Source: Gammaproteobacteria bacterium (GTDB lineage Bacteria; Pseudomonadota; Gammaproteobacteria; UBA6429; Thiohalophilaceae). From it: a stretch of DNA of 64,000 nucleotides. The notes below the pieces were generated by a model that did not search any database, was not told the origin of the DNA, and saw only the letters and a list, made by a program, of their open reading frames with translations. This document shows positions 48,467 to 57,918 of the stretch, one piece after another. Positions within the stretch are counted from its first letter, which is position 1. Every line of letters starts with the position of its first letter. The stretch is taken from contig JASBTR010000205.1 in the NCBI GenBank assembly GCA_030148325.1, positions 38,401-102,400 on the forward strand, given 5' to 3'. Made by a program: the position numbers and the translations under genes.

Positions 48467-48649
48467 GCAAGTTTAAGATTTTTTGGGAATTGGGCGATAA
48501 ACACTCTTAAGAAACAGTAATGAGGCGGATATTTTTGATGCGGTTTCTTTGATTTTGGCCTGGCGCCGAATGTCTGCCGCCAGAGATGACAGGCTGATGG
48601 TAATATTCGCTGAGAGGGCACATTTAAAGGTGTTCAAACCACGGAAATT

Positions 48650-48678
48650 TTGGTAAAAGGCTATTTGTAAGCTATAGT
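48650..48678 (+). promoter_or_regulatory. Candidate sigma-70 promoter for fimV
   Basis: TTGGTA (48650-48655), a 17-base spacer and TATAGT (48673-48678) make a good sigma-70 match about 175 bases upstream of the fimV ATG. The rest of the 386-base gap (48467-48852) holds no gene, repeat or hairpin that I recognise; it is AT-rich near fimV. Confidence 0.5.
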
Positions 48679-48852
48679 TACTGAAGACTTGTAAAGGCTA
48701 TTCAAAGCTAAGTCTGATAACTTTTTGAAAAATAAATAGAAATTGCTGTATTTGCTCTGTCGCTCCCCTGATTTTTTTATGCAGACAGAGGGATTTGAGT
48801 AAATTTAGCTCAGGGTTATGCTTCAGGCATAACGGACAGGAGAGGTTTTAAT

Positions 48853-51800
48853 ATGCTGCGTAAGCTGCCCGGATTTTTAACAGCATGCATTTTGATAGTA
48901 ACGCCCCTGGTTGCCAGTGCTCTGGGGTTTGGCAATATTAAACTCAATTCTGCACTCAATGAGCCCCTGGATGCAGAAATTGGATTGCTATCGGCAACTG
49001 TGGATGAAGTCAGCGGATTGACCGTGAAAATGGCTTCACGCGAAGCATTTTTACGCGCCGGCGTTGACCGTCCCGCCTTTCTGAGTTCATTTAATATAGA
49101 AATCAAAAGCCGGGCGGATGATACGTTCTATATACACATGACCAGTCGCCAGCCGGTGCGTGAACCTTTCCTGAATTTCCTGCTTGAACTCAATTGGTAC
49201 AACGGTCGCATCCTGCGCGAATATACTGTCTTGCTGGATCCCCCCGGGCATGTAGTGAAACAGCCGGCGGTGATCGCTACCCCGGAAGTGACCCAACCCG
49301 CACAGATTGCCAGAGAGCCGGAGCCTGAGGCTGCGCCAGCTCCCGCGCCAGTGGTTGTTGAGCCTGAACCAGTACCGGAGCCGGAGCCTGCCCCCCTCGT
49401 TGCCGAAGAGCTGTCGCCACCGATACCGATAGAGGAAGAAGTTGTTGCGCCAGAGGAACCGACCGCTACAGCGGAGACAGCCCTGCCCGAGCCGGCCGAA
49501 GCTATCGTTGAGCCGGAGTCCATCCAGCCGAGTGCAGAAGTGTTGCCGGAACCCGCCGTTGTAACCGAGGATCGCGTGGCAACGGAACCCATGGCAGAGG
49601 CGGTGGTAAGCGAACAACCCAGCGCTTTCAGTGATGACACCGAACTGTTTCCGCGTATCCCACTGACTGAATATGAGGAAGGTCGGGTTGCGCAGTCCGA
49701 GAAGCCTGAGCCATTGGCGCAGGGTGAGCTGGATTACGGTATTACCCGCAAGGGCGATAATCTCTGGACAGTGGCAAAGAAACTGCAGGCGGGTGATGAG
49801 TCTGTCAGCATTTATCAAATCATGATGGCATTGTTCAAAAACAATCCTGATGCTTTTACCGAAAATAATATCCATCGGTTAAAAATCGGTCATGTCCTGC
49901 GTATTGATGATCCTGCTTTGTTGCTGGCCATGAGCGAGGATGAGGCTCGAGCGGCTTACCGCATTCAGACCGAAGAATGGGAAAGCTATCGCCAGCAACT
50001 GGCCTCGGCCGCTGAGGCCCAGCAGCCAATTGTGGCCGGGGATCTTGAAGCTCCGGTAGAGCAGGGAGAATCTGAAACCAGCGGTGAGCTGACAGTTGCC
50101 GCACCAGGTGGTGAAGAACTGACCGCAGGTGAAGGTCTGGCGGATACCGTATTGAGTGGTGAAGTGGCAACCCTGAAAGAAGAGCTGCGCCAGCTGCGCT
50201 CGGATGCGGAGGCCATGGGTGGAACGGATGAAGCGCTGAATAGCCAGATCAGGGAACTGGAGGCCGAACTGGCTGATATGCAGCGTGCCATATCCATCAA
50301 GGACGCCGAGCTTGCAGCCGTTCAGCAGATGGCTGGAAAGGCCAATGAGGAAGCGGCGACCCCGGAAGAAGTTATCGTAGAAGAAACACCGGTAGTAACG
50401 GACGAAGTGACGCCTGCAAAAGCCGGCGAGGAAACCGCAGCGCATGAACATGAACCGTCAATGCCAGAGCCGGCAGCGCCAGAACAGGCTGTTGCCGAAT
50501 CTACTATAGAAGAAACAGTGGCCACAGCGCCAGTTGCTGAGCCGACTCCAGAAGCGGCTGTAGAGCCCGCCCCGGCCCCAGTGGTTGCAGCGCCTGTTCC
50601 GATGCCTGCGCCACCAGCACCTGAGCCGGAAACCGGTTTCATGGCGACTGTCACGGGCATATTTTCTGCGATTGCTGCAACCATGACCGGAATGCTGGGC
50701 TCCATGGCCGGGGATTCCCTGTTGCTGTTTGTCGGACTGCCCGTGCTACTGGTACTCATCATCCTGATGGTGATTGTCATTCGTCGTCGCAAACAGGGAC
50801 AGGGTGGTTTCCAGGAAAGCATTCTTACGGGCGAGCCGGCTTCGGTGACCGCCGATCAGGCCGAAGCCAAGGAAGAGGAGTCTTCCTTCCTGAGTGATTT
50901 TGCCGTCAGTGGTGCCGGAGCTATCCAGACTGAAGAGAGTGAAGTGGATCCGCTTACTGAAGCTGATGTCTTCATGGCCTATGGCCGTTATGAGGCGGCG
51001 GAAGAACGTTTGACCGAGGCAATGGAAAATGATCCTTCGCGTAAGGAACTGAAACTTAAGTTGCTGGAACTCTATAACGCAACCAAAAATCAGACTGCCT
51101 TTGAATCGACTGCAGAAGATTTTTACGCCAGCCTGGGTGAAAACGCTAATTCCGATCCGATGTGGGAAAAAGTACTTTCCATGGGCAAGGAACTGGCGCC
51201 GAACAATCCATTGTTTACGGGTGATGTTGTTGCGCCTGTAGCAAGTGAGCAAGTGGTTGCCGAGGATCCCGGCGTCAATTTGTCGGATAGTCAGGTGATG
51301 GATATTGGTCTGGAAACCGGTGTTTTCCAGAGCGAAGATCTGGCGCCGGAGAAAGAGCAAACCAGTGAGCTGGATTTCAACCTGGATCTGGATGAAGTGG
51401 CTGAGCCTGAAAGAGAGGAAACAGCTGAAGCCGGTGAATCAGATTTTGTGCTGGATGAATCCGCTACTGCCGAAGATAGTGGTCTGGACTTTAATCTTGA
51501 TCTGGACAGTGGCGTTGCTGATGAAGCGACTACGGACTCTCCTGAGCCGCCAACCACTGAAATGGAAATGCCGGAGGAAACGGATACCGGGCTTGATTTC
51601 AACCTTGACACGGGTGAGGAAACATCTGCGCAGACAACGGATGTCGGTGAGCTGGATTTTGAGCTTGATACTGATGATGAAACAGCCACGGACCTGCGGG
51701 TAGATGATGATGCCTCGGGGCTGGATTTGAGTCTTGATGAATCAGGTGATGATACTGGTCGAGTGCCGGATCTTGAATTTTCACTGGATGTTGATGAAGC

Positions 51801-52260
51801 TTCGAGTGAGACAGTCGAAGTGGCCGCCAGTGATGAAACCGATCAGACGATGGTTATTAATCTGGATGATTCTGAGGCATCCATGGGAGAAGCCGGAGAT
51901 TCAGCTGTTGATCTGACTCTAGATAATATTGATAGCTCAGCCCAGGACATCGCTGCGGATGAGTTGAATGACGAAACGTTGGCAATCGATCTGGGCGACA
52001 GTTTGAGTTATGAATCAATGGGTGGTGAGGATGAGGATACCGCTGTTGATCTGTCGCTGGATGTTGAAGATGCCTCTGACGCGGGTGATCTGGATCTTGC
52101 TGCCGGCGGAGATGAAGTCGGTACTAAACTTGATCTGGCGCGCGCCTATATTGATATGGGAGATCCTGAAGGCGCACGCAGCATTCTGGATGAAGTGCTG
52201 GATGAAGGCAATGATGAACAGAAACAGGATGCCCAGAAGCTGATTCAGCAGATTACATGA
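48853..52260 (+). CDS. fimV: FimV-type peptidoglycan-binding membrane protein
   Basis: Inner-membrane protein needed for type IV pilus assembly, twitching and polar organisation in Pseudomonas. The 1135-residue product has a signal peptide (to about residue 23, ending VASALG) and the conserved FimV N-terminal domain (about 24-130, LGFGNIKLNSALNEPLDAEI). It continues with a Pro/Glu-rich region, a LysM domain (about 293-355, GDNLWTVAKKLQAGDESVS), a coiled coil (about 435-490) and a membrane segment (about 622-645). A long acidic cytoplasmic region with repeated LDFNLDLD-type units ends in the C-terminal FimV/TPR motif (about 1090-1135, GTKLDLARAYIDMGDPEGAR). AGGAGAGG precedes the ATG. Confidence 0.95.
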   Translation: MLRKLPGFLTACILIVTPLVASALGFGNIKLNSALNEPLDAEIGLLSATVDEVSGLTVKMASREAFLRAGVDRPAFLSSFNIEIKSRADDTFYIHMTSRQPVREPFLNFLLELNWYNGRILREYTVLLDPPGHVVKQPAVIATPEVTQPAQIAREPEPEAAPAPAPVVVEPEPVPEPEPAPLVAEELSPPIPIEEEVVAPEEPTATAETALPEPAEAIVEPESIQPSAEVLPEPAVVTEDRVATEPMAEAVVSEQPSAFSDDTELFPRIPLTEYEEGRVAQSEKPEPLAQGELDYGITRKGDNLWTVAKKLQAGDESVSIYQIMMALFKNNPDAFTENNIHRLKIGHVLRIDDPALLLAMSEDEARAAYRIQTEEWESYRQQLASAAEAQQPIVAGDLEAPVEQGESETSGELTVAAPGGEELTAGEGLADTVLSGEVATLKEELRQLRSDAEAMGGTDEALNSQIRELEAELADMQRAISIKDAELAAVQQMAGKANEEAATPEEVIVEETPVVTDEVTPAKAGEETAAHEHEPSMPEPAAPEQAVAESTIEETVATAPVAEPTPEAAVEPAPAPVVAAPVPMPAPPAPEPETGFMATVTGIFSAIAATMTGMLGSMAGDSLLLFVGLPVLLVLIILMVIVIRRRKQGQGGFQESILTGEPASVTADQAEAKEEESSFLSDFAVSGAGAIQTEESEVDPLTEADVFMAYGRYEAAEERLTEAMENDPSRKELKLKLLELYNATKNQTAFESTAEDFYASLGENANSDPMWEKVLSMGKELAPNNPLFTGDVVAPVASEQVVAEDPGVNLSDSQVMDIGLETGVFQSEDLAPEKEQTSELDFNLDLDEVAEPEREETAEAGESDFVLDESATAEDSGLDFNLDLDSGVADEATTDSPEPPTTEMEMPEETDTGLDFNLDTGEETSAQTTDVGELDFELDTDDETATDLRVDDDASGLDLSLDESGDDTGRVPDLEFSLDVDEASSETVEVAASDETDQTMVINLDDSEASMGEAGDSAVDLTLDNIDSSAQDIAADELNDETLAIDLGDSLSYESMGGEDEDTAVDLSLDVEDASDAGDLDLAAGGDEVGTKLDLARAYIDMGDPEGARSILDEVLDEGNDEQKQDAQKLIQQIT

Positions 52261-52961
52261 CCATGCATCCGGTTATCCGGATAATCTGTTTTCTGGTCTT
52301 TGTGACCTGCTTGTCCCGCGCTAACGCGGGACAGTTGTTTTCAGGCCTGGTCTTATTTTCCCTGCTTTATCTTTATTCACCGATTGATTTCCTGCCGCGG
52401 GCGTTTGCCATGCTGTTGCGCCTGCGCTGGTTTTTTCTTTCTATACTGGTTCTTTACATCTGGATGAGCCCGGATGCCTCACCGTTAAGCAATTCGTCTT
52501 CTGTTTTTTCTTTCATTCCCCCGGGCGTTGCTTCAGGCCTGGGTAGAGTTTTTTCTCTGGTGCTGATTGTACTTGCGGTGAGTTATTTGCTTGCCAGCCT
52601 GGAACAGAATCAGTTGATTGCTGCAATTTACTGGCTGGCAGCGCCGTTGGCTTACCTGGGCCTGGAACGGGAAAAAATGGTCCTGAGGCTGGCTATGGGA
52701 ATGGAGGCTGTTGGGAAACTGGCGAAGATGCCGCGACTCAAGAGGGCAGATGAGGACAGGCCAGGGGCAGGAAAAAATTTCTATCACAGAATAACCGGTT
52801 CCCTGCAGTATTATTATCAGTATGCGCTTGGCTGTGCAAAAGAAGATACAGGCAGGGAATATACATTCGACTGTCTGAATCCGCCGGCGTTCTGGCAATG
52901 GGGATTCCCTCTCGGATTATATTTTCTGTTTTTACTGGCAGGCAGAATAAACTGGATATAA
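52257..52961 (+). CDS. Membrane protein of unknown function, coupled to fimV
   Basis: Not recognised with certainty. The 234-residue product has about five hydrophobic segments (near residues 5-22, 25-45, 55-72, 95-120 and 215-232) and a basic cytoplasmic stretch (PRLKRADEDR). The layout faintly recalls the CbiQ/EcfT transport component, without a convincing motif. The ATG overlaps the fimV stop (ATGA), so the gene is translationally coupled to fimV and probably works at the membrane with it. Confidence 0.75.
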   Translation: MTMHPVIRIICFLVFVTCLSRANAGQLFSGLVLFSLLYLYSPIDFLPRAFAMLLRLRWFFLSILVLYIWMSPDASPLSNSSSVFSFIPPGVASGLGRVFSLVLIVLAVSYLLASLEQNQLIAAIYWLAAPLAYLGLEREKMVLRLAMGMEAVGKLAKMPRLKRADEDRPGAGKNFYHRITGSLQYYYQYALGCAKEDTGREYTFDCLNPPAFWQWGFPLGLYFLFLLAGRINWI

Positions 52962-52987
52962 TCTCCAGGCCCTCAGAGATTAATTTT

Positions 52988-53057
52988 CACCACAGAGGTT
53001 ACAGAGAACACAGAGGTTTTGAATGTTTGTCTCTGTGTCCTCCGTGTCCTTGTGGTA
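52988..53057. repeat. Palindromic repeat, ACCACAGAGG variant
   Basis: Arms ACCACAGAGGTTACAGAGAA and onward (52989-53016) and CTCTGTGTCCTCCGTGTCCT and onward (53031-53056) are near complements. It resembles the ACGCAGAG family with C-to-A differences. A GCCGGAATGACG fragment of the GTCATTCCGGC family follows at about 53098. Confidence 0.8.
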
Positions 53058-53152
53058 AATTTCTTTTGTACGTCATGAGCAAAGCGAAGCAATGCTGCCG
53101 GAATGACGCATCGCAGCAAGCGGCGGGAATCAAACCTTCAGAGATTGAATAA

Positions 53153-53932
53153 ATGAGAATTGCAGCAAGTATTGAATATGACGGGTGCCCCTACAGCGGT
53201 TGGCAAATTCAGGATGGTGTTCAAACCATACAGGCTGAAGTCGAAAAGGCCCTGTCGAAAGTTGCCGATCATCCTGTCCGCGTGATTTGCGCCGGCCGCA
53301 CAGACACAGGCGTACATGCGGCTAATCAGGTGATTCACTTTGATACGACGGCGCTGCGTAGTAATTATTCCTGGGTGCGTGGTGCGAATACGTATTTGAC
53401 TGACAGTATTTGTCTAATCTGGACAAAACCCGTGAGCGACAGTTTTCATGCACGGTTTATGGCGCGCCGGCGTTGTTATCGATATATCATCCTCAATCGT
53501 CCGATCCGCCCGGCTTACCTTGCCGGTAAAGTTGTATGGCAGTATCGGCCCCTGGAGGCTGCGAGGATGGCGGCAGCAGCACAGCATCTCATCGGGGAAC
53601 ATGATTTTACTTCCTACCGAGCGCTGGCCTGTCAGGCTAAATCTCCCTTACGCACCATCTACAGCCTTGATGTTTCCCGCAGCGGAGACTTCGTCTATCT
53701 GGATGTTTGCGCCAATGCTTTCCTGCACCACATGGTACGTAACATCGCCGGCGTATTGATGACGATTGGGGCCGGTGAGAAACCGATCGAATGGGCAAAG
53801 GAGGTGCTGGAACTGCGCGATCGAACCCGGGGTGGAATGACCGCGCCCGCAACCGGGCTGTACCTGGTCAGGGTGGATTATGATGACGAATTTGATTTGC
53901 CTGAGGCGATATTATTTCCGTCTTACGGGTGA
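53153..53932 (+). CDS. truA: tRNA pseudouridine(38-40) synthase
   Basis: Modifies uridines 38-40 in the anticodon arm of tRNAs. The 259-residue product has IEYDGCPYSGWQIQ, the catalytic Asp51 in CAGRTDTGVHA, SFHARFMARRRCYRY and FLHHMVRNIAGVLM. The ATG start has no repeat overlap. Order fimV-truA-trpF is conserved in relatives, although here PEP-CTERM genes separate truA from trpF. Confidence 0.98.
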   Translation: MRIAASIEYDGCPYSGWQIQDGVQTIQAEVEKALSKVADHPVRVICAGRTDTGVHAANQVIHFDTTALRSNYSWVRGANTYLTDSICLIWTKPVSDSFHARFMARRRCYRYIILNRPIRPAYLAGKVVWQYRPLEAARMAAAAQHLIGEHDFTSYRALACQAKSPLRTIYSLDVSRSGDFVYLDVCANAFLHHMVRNIAGVLMTIGAGEKPIEWAKEVLELRDRTRGGMTAPATGLYLVRVDYDDEFDLPEAILFPSYG

Positions 53933-54032
53933 ATACTTAAAATATGGAAATTCTGGGCGTTTTGATCCAGGTCAATTTCAATTATAGATGACTGTGACAT
54001 TATCATCCACGACATATCGTAACTATCTCTTT

Positions 54033-54062
54033 AAACCCGCCCCTCAGGTGGGTTTTTTTTTA
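54033..54062 (+). terminator. Rho-independent terminator downstream of truA
   Basis: AACCCGCC and GGTGGGTT form an eight-pair stem (one G-T) with a CCTCA loop, followed by a run of T. It lies 100 bases after truA in a 533-base gap. The rest of the gap is AT-rich with no gene that I can support, apart from the promoter at 54333. Confidence 0.85.
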
Positions 54063-54332
54063 TCCAGAATATTCTAAACGTGAGTTCGAAAATCAGGGAA
54101 CGCCGGTTAGATTTTCTTGTGTTGGCAATTTTAACCAGGTTGTCGAAAAATCTTACAAAGATTTTTCCTGTTCGCTGACGTTGAAAATAGTTGCACACCA
54201 GTGAAATCAATCTCTTAAGAATCAATCTAATACCAAAGTCATACTTTTTAGTTGTCGGATATATTTACATTAAGAAAAACCCATAATTTAATTATTCTGT
54301 TAAGCGCTTGTTTTAGATATAAAAATATCATA

Positions 54333-54347
54333 TGGCACAAATTTTGC
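54333..54347 (+). promoter_or_regulatory. Sigma-54-type promoter upstream of PEP-CTERM gene
   Basis: TGGCACAAATTTTGC has the -24 TGGCAC and -12 TTGC elements at the correct spacing (consensus TGGCACGN4TTGC). It lies 119 bases upstream of the first PEP-CTERM ATG. In other bacteria PEP-CTERM/exopolysaccharide genes are linked with a sigma-54-dependent PrsK/PrsR system, which makes this functional reading plausible. Confidence 0.7.
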
Positions 54348-54465
54348 CCATTTTTAATTGATTCCAAGGTGTTTTTCTACTACCTATTGACTATGGTTAG
54401 TTGCTCATCTGACCAGTTAAAATTCGAAGGATCTTTAAAGTAGTGTTATAGGGAGATTACCCAAA

Positions 54466-55086
54466 ATGTTAATGGCAAACCAGATCAAGAAAATCATAGT
54501 TGCTTTCGGTATGGTTTTTTTTGCAGCCGGGGCATCTGCCTATCCAATGCTCAACTTTGATGGCGAGTTAAATTATAACTTTGGCTCCGGTGAGCTTGAA
54601 ATCACTGGGGCATTGACGGGTTCGACGGATATATCGGCGCCAGTGGGCAGCAGTTTTTCCCTGCGGGGGATATTTTCGGGACTTGGTGCGAATAGCAGTA
54701 GTTTCATGACCGTCGGTGAATTCTCTGGAGTCACAGGCAACGATCTGGAAATTGGGGGTGGCAGTTTGCTGGCGGGTGAACTGACTGGACTGGAATTGCT
54801 GGGCGCCAATGGTCTTGATTGGGGGGTGCTAAATGCGCGGTTTACACCAACAGCGGGATCATTACAAACCTCGTTTTCTGATCCATCTGACTTTTTTGCG
54901 CTGACGCTAAATTTAAGCACAATATTCAGCGGCGAAATGTATAACAAAAATTTCTCCGGATCAGTGGATGGCTTATTACATTCACGTGCAATAGCAGTGC
55001 CTGAGCCGGGAATGATGGTGCTTTACGCAATGGCACTGCTTTTGTTTGCCGGGTTTTACAGGCGTCGGGGCTTGCGTGCAGGCTAA
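54466..55086 (+). CDS. PEP-CTERM sorting-signal protein 1
   Basis: The 206-residue product has a signal peptide (about residues 1-26, ending AAGASA), a Gly/Ser/Leu-rich beta-like body and a C-terminal PEP-CTERM signal. The signal is VPEPG at residues 178-182, a hydrophobic segment MMVLYAMALLLFAGF and a YRRR basic end. Such proteins are cut by exosortase and exported to the cell surface or exopolysaccharide matrix. No exosortase gene is in the window. A sigma-54-type promoter lies upstream. Confidence 0.9.
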   Translation: MLMANQIKKIIVAFGMVFFAAGASAYPMLNFDGELNYNFGSGELEITGALTGSTDISAPVGSSFSLRGIFSGLGANSSSFMTVGEFSGVTGNDLEIGGGSLLAGELTGLELLGANGLDWGVLNARFTPTAGSLQTSFSDPSDFFALTLNLSTIFSGEMYNKNFSGSVDGLLHSRAIAVPEPGMMVLYAMALLLFAGFYRRRGLRAG

Positions 55087-55157
55087 GCCGGTTGTTCAAA
55101 TAAACCGGATAATGATAATAATACTGTGTTCAGTGCAGGTGTGAGGAGTGCATAATA

Positions 55158-55760
55158 ATGAAAATCTGGACTAATAAAACTATAACAAAGATTCTAATCT
55201 GTGTTGTCGGACTAATGGGAATGGTTTCGGGGGCAAACGCCGCGGTGACGTATCCTGCGCTGGACATACAGGTTTTAAGCGGCGATACAGGCATTACGAG
55301 TACTGCGACATCTTTTACTATTGATGCAACGGCGTTTGGAATTATTGATGCACGTGGTTCTTTCATTGACATTCCAGATCAAACTTTCCTGCTTGAATCG
55401 GACACAAATGGCGCGGGGACCATTAATGTAGATAGCGGCAGTAGTCTTTCTGCTTCCTTTTCCAACTTGACGGTTTATTATCTGGGTTCGGGGCAAGGCC
55501 AGTTTTTCGCCGACCTGGACTATCTGGGTGGGAGTCTGGTGTCTGGACTCAGCACGGGCAGGATCGAAGGTGGATTCGCTGGTGCAACATACGATGGTAC
55601 AGCAGGCCTGATCATTCCATTTGGTACTGTCTTCACTGCTGACACCATTTCAGCCAAGCTTGGTCAGGTTCAGGTCGTTCCTGTACCCGCAGCTGTCTGG
55701 TTGTTTGGTTCCGGCCTGCTTGGTCTGGCCGGCATTACCAGAAGAAAGAAAGCAGCTTAG
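55158..55760 (+). CDS. PEP-CTERM (VPxxA variant) sorting-signal protein 2
   Basis: The 200-residue product has a signal peptide (about 1-28, ending SGANAA), a Ser/Thr/Gly-rich body, and a C-terminal VPVPAAVWLFGSGLLGLAG segment with TRRKK, the VPLPAAxWLFGSGLLG class of exosortase signal. It follows the first PEP-CTERM gene by 71 bases and may share its transcript. The stop codon TAG is formed by TA from the target and the first G of a MITE-like element. Confidence 0.9.
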   Translation: MKIWTNKTITKILICVVGLMGMVSGANAAVTYPALDIQVLSGDTGITSTATSFTIDATAFGIIDARGSFIDIPDQTFLLESDTNGAGTINVDSGSSLSASFSNLTVYYLGSGQGQFFADLDYLGGSLVSGLSTGRIEGGFAGATYDGTAGLIIPFGTVFTADTISAKLGQVQVVPVPAAVWLFGSGLLGLAGITRRKKAA

Positions 55761-55920
55761 GGTCTGTTGATCTTTCATCTATTGTCTGATTTTGGCTAAT
55801 TTTAGCCCTGCCTGCGTTATTTTTTACGTATCAATGGAGTGCATTGATACGTAAAAAAATGCCTTGTCAGGACTAAAATTTCCTCAAAATCAGCCTAACA
55901 TCTGAAAGATCAACAGACCC
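55760..55920. mobile_element. MITE-like 160-bp element, copy 2
   Basis: A 161-base element from GGGTCTGTTGATCTTTC to GAAAGATCAACAGACCC, inverted relative to the copy at 35410-35568 and about 97% identical. TA dinucleotides flank both ends (55758-55759 and 55921-55922), as expected for insertion at TA. It lies between the second PEP-CTERM stop and that gene's terminator. Confidence 0.92.
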
Positions 55921-55954
55921 TAGCGAAAGCCATTTAAATCTCTTCCTGGTTGAA

Positions 55955-55978
55955 GCCCGCCCTCATGGCGGGTTTCTT
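55955..55978 (+). terminator. Rho-independent terminator after the PEP-CTERM genes
   Basis: GCCCGCC and GGCGGGT form the stem with a CTCAT loop, followed by TTTCTTT. It is separated from the upstream stop codon by the MITE-like element, so the element is transcribed. Confidence 0.85.
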
Positions 55979-56069
55979 TATTAAGTTCCTGTAAAACAAA
56001 AAGAATCCACTCCTTTCTATTTTCTTCGGCTTTCACTTTTTGCCATGAACTGTTAAGCTCCCGGCTTTT

Positions 56070-56717
56070 GTGACAGGCGCAATTCCATTGCGGATACGAG
56101 TCAAAATATGCGGACTTACCCGGCTTGAAGATGCGCTGACGGCAGTGCGGCTGGGCGCCGATGCGCTGGGGCTGGTTTTCTATCCACCGAGTCCGCGTGC
56201 AGTGACGGCCGAACGGGCGCGAACGATCATCGCCTCGTTGCCACCTTTTGTTACCACGGTGGGTCTGTTCGTAAATGAGACGGAGGCTGCGATCCGTACT
56301 TTGCTCAGCCAGGTGCCGCTGGACTTGTTACAGTTCCACGGTGATGAACCCGAAGCAGACTGTTGCCGTTATGCTCGACCCTATATCAAGGCCCTGCGCA
56401 TGAAAGACGGCGTAGATATTGAGGAGCAGGCACAGCAGTATCAGACAGCAGCCGGTATCCTGCTGGATAGTTATCAGCAGGGTGTGCCGGGGGGAACCGG
56501 CCAGACTTTTGACTGGACACGCATTCCTGCACTGGCGCAGCCACTGATTCTGGCCGGGGGACTGGATCCGGCTAATGTTCACACTGCAATACAGGCCGTA
56601 CGCCCCTATGCCGTGGATGTCAGTGGTGGGGTAGAGGCAGCAAAGGGCATCAAGGATCAGCAGAAGATGGCAGCATTTATCAACGAGGTAGGCAGTTTTG
56701 CAAGCAGTGAAAAATAA
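56070..56717 (+). CDS. trpF: Phosphoribosylanthranilate isomerase
   Basis: Isomerises phosphoribosylanthranilate to CdRP in tryptophan synthesis. The 215-residue product has [38 protein letters not shown], and the [10 protein letters not shown] phosphate loop, ending [15 protein letters not shown]. The start is GTG at 56070; TTG at 56088 is an alternative. trpB begins inside or just after its end. Confidence 0.97.
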   Translation: MTGAIPLRIRVKICGLTRLEDALTAVRLGADALGLVFYPPSPRAVTAERARTIIASLPPFVTTVGLFVNETEAAIRTLLSQVPLDLLQFHGDEPEADCCRYARPYIKALRMKDGVDIEEQAQQYQTAAGILLDSYQQGVPGGTGQTFDWTRIPALAQPLILAGGLDPANVHTAIQAVRPYAVDVSGGVEAAKGIKDQQKMAAFINEVGSFASSEK

Positions 56718-56733
56718 GGCGGGTTCATACCAT

Positions 56734-57918
56734 ATGCCGGATGATCGTGGTCATTTTGGTGATTATGGTGGCATGTTCGTGGCCGAAACCCTGATGGGGC
56801 CTTTGCGGGAGTTACGTGAAGCCTACGAAAAATACCTGCAGGATCCCGATTTTCTTGCCGAGCTGGACTATGAACTGCAGCAATATGTGGGGCGTCCCAG
56901 CCCGCTGTATTTTGCCGAACGCTGGAGCGAGCAACTGGGCGGTGCGCGTATTTACCTGAAACGGGAAGATCTGAATCATACGGGTGCGCATAAGGTTAAT
57001 AATACGGTCGGTCAGGCGTTACTGGCCAAACGTATGGGTAAGACGCGCATTATTGCCGAGACCGGCGCTGGTCAGCACGGTGTTGCCAGCGCTACCGTTG
57101 CTGCCCGCCTGGGGCTTGAATGCGTGGTGTACATGGGGGCGGAGGATATCCAGCGCCAGGCCATGAACGTATTCCGGATGAAGCTACTGGGCGCCACGGT
57201 GGTGCCGGTCGAGTCTGGTTCTCGCACCCTGAAGGATGCGCTTAACGAAGCCATGCGCGACTGGGTTACCAATATCGACAATACCTTTTATATTATCGGT
57301 ACGGTCGCCGGGCCTCATCCCTATCCGGCGATGGTTCGTGATTTCCAGACCATTATCGGACGCGAAGCCCGCAGCCAGATTATGGAACAGGAAGGTCGAC
57401 TACCTGATGCACTGGTGGCCTGTGTCGGTGGCGGTTCCAATGCGATTGGTCTGTTTTATCCCTTTATTGATGATAACGAGGTGGCTATCTACGGTGTAGA
57501 AGCCGCTGGCGATGGGCTGGAGAGTGGCCATCATGCTGCCCCCCTGTGTGCCGGCCAGCCGGGTGTGTTACACGGTAATCGCACGTATTTAATGGAAGAT
57601 GAACACGGCCAGATTATCCATACACATTCGATTTCCGCCGGTCTGGATTATCCCGGAGTGGGGCCGGAACACGCCTGGTTGAAGGACAGTGGCCGGGCGA
57701 AGTATGTGGCAATCGATGACAATGAAGCCCTGCAGGGCTTTCATGATCTAACCCGCATCGAGGGTATTATCCCCGCGCTGGAATCCAGTCATGCGCTGGC
57801 CTATGCGACAAAACTGGCGCCGACGATGAAAAAAGATCAAATTATCATCGTTAACCTGTCCGGGCGGGGCGACAAGGATATTCATACCGTTGCCGAGCAT
57901 GAGGGGATCAGCCTGTGA
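56734..57918 (+). CDS. trpB: Tryptophan synthase, beta subunit
   Basis: Condenses indole (channelled from TrpA) with serine using PLP. The product has the PLP-lysine motif [32 protein letters not shown], the VGGGSNAIG phosphate loop and LSGRGDKDI at the end. The start is uncertain: ATG 56734 gives [16 protein letters not shown] 56707 and TTG 56698 (with GAGG nine bases upstream) are in frame and would overlap trpF. The stop overlaps the trpA GTG. Confidence 0.97.
   Translation: MPDDRGHFGDYGGMFVAETLMGPLRELREAYEKYLQDPDFLAELDYELQQYVGRPSPLYFAERWSEQLGGARIYLKREDLNHTGAHKVNNTVGQALLAKRMGKTRIIAETGAGQHGVASATVAARLGLECVVYMGAEDIQRQAMNVFRMKLLGATVVPVESGSRTLKDALNEAMRDWVTNIDNTFYIIGTVAGPHPYPAMVRDFQTIIGREARSQIMEQEGRLPDALVACVGGGSNAIGLFYPFIDDNEVAIYGVEAAGDGLESGHHAAPLCAGQPGVLHGNRTYLMEDEHGQIIHTHSISAGLDYPGVGPEHAWLKDSGRAKYVAIDDNEALQGFHDLTRIEGIIPALESSHALAYATKLAPTMKKDQIIIVNLSGRGDKDIHTVAEHEGISL

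Noticed and set aside
48400..48621. Minus-strand ORF at the end of asd
   Set aside because: It overlaps the asd coding end and has no motif or ribosome binding site.
54031..54443. Small ORFs in the gap after truA (minus strand 54031-54225, plus strand 54252-54443)
   Set aside because: No ribosome binding site or recognisable domain; one overlaps the terminator and the other overlaps the sigma-54-type promoter region.
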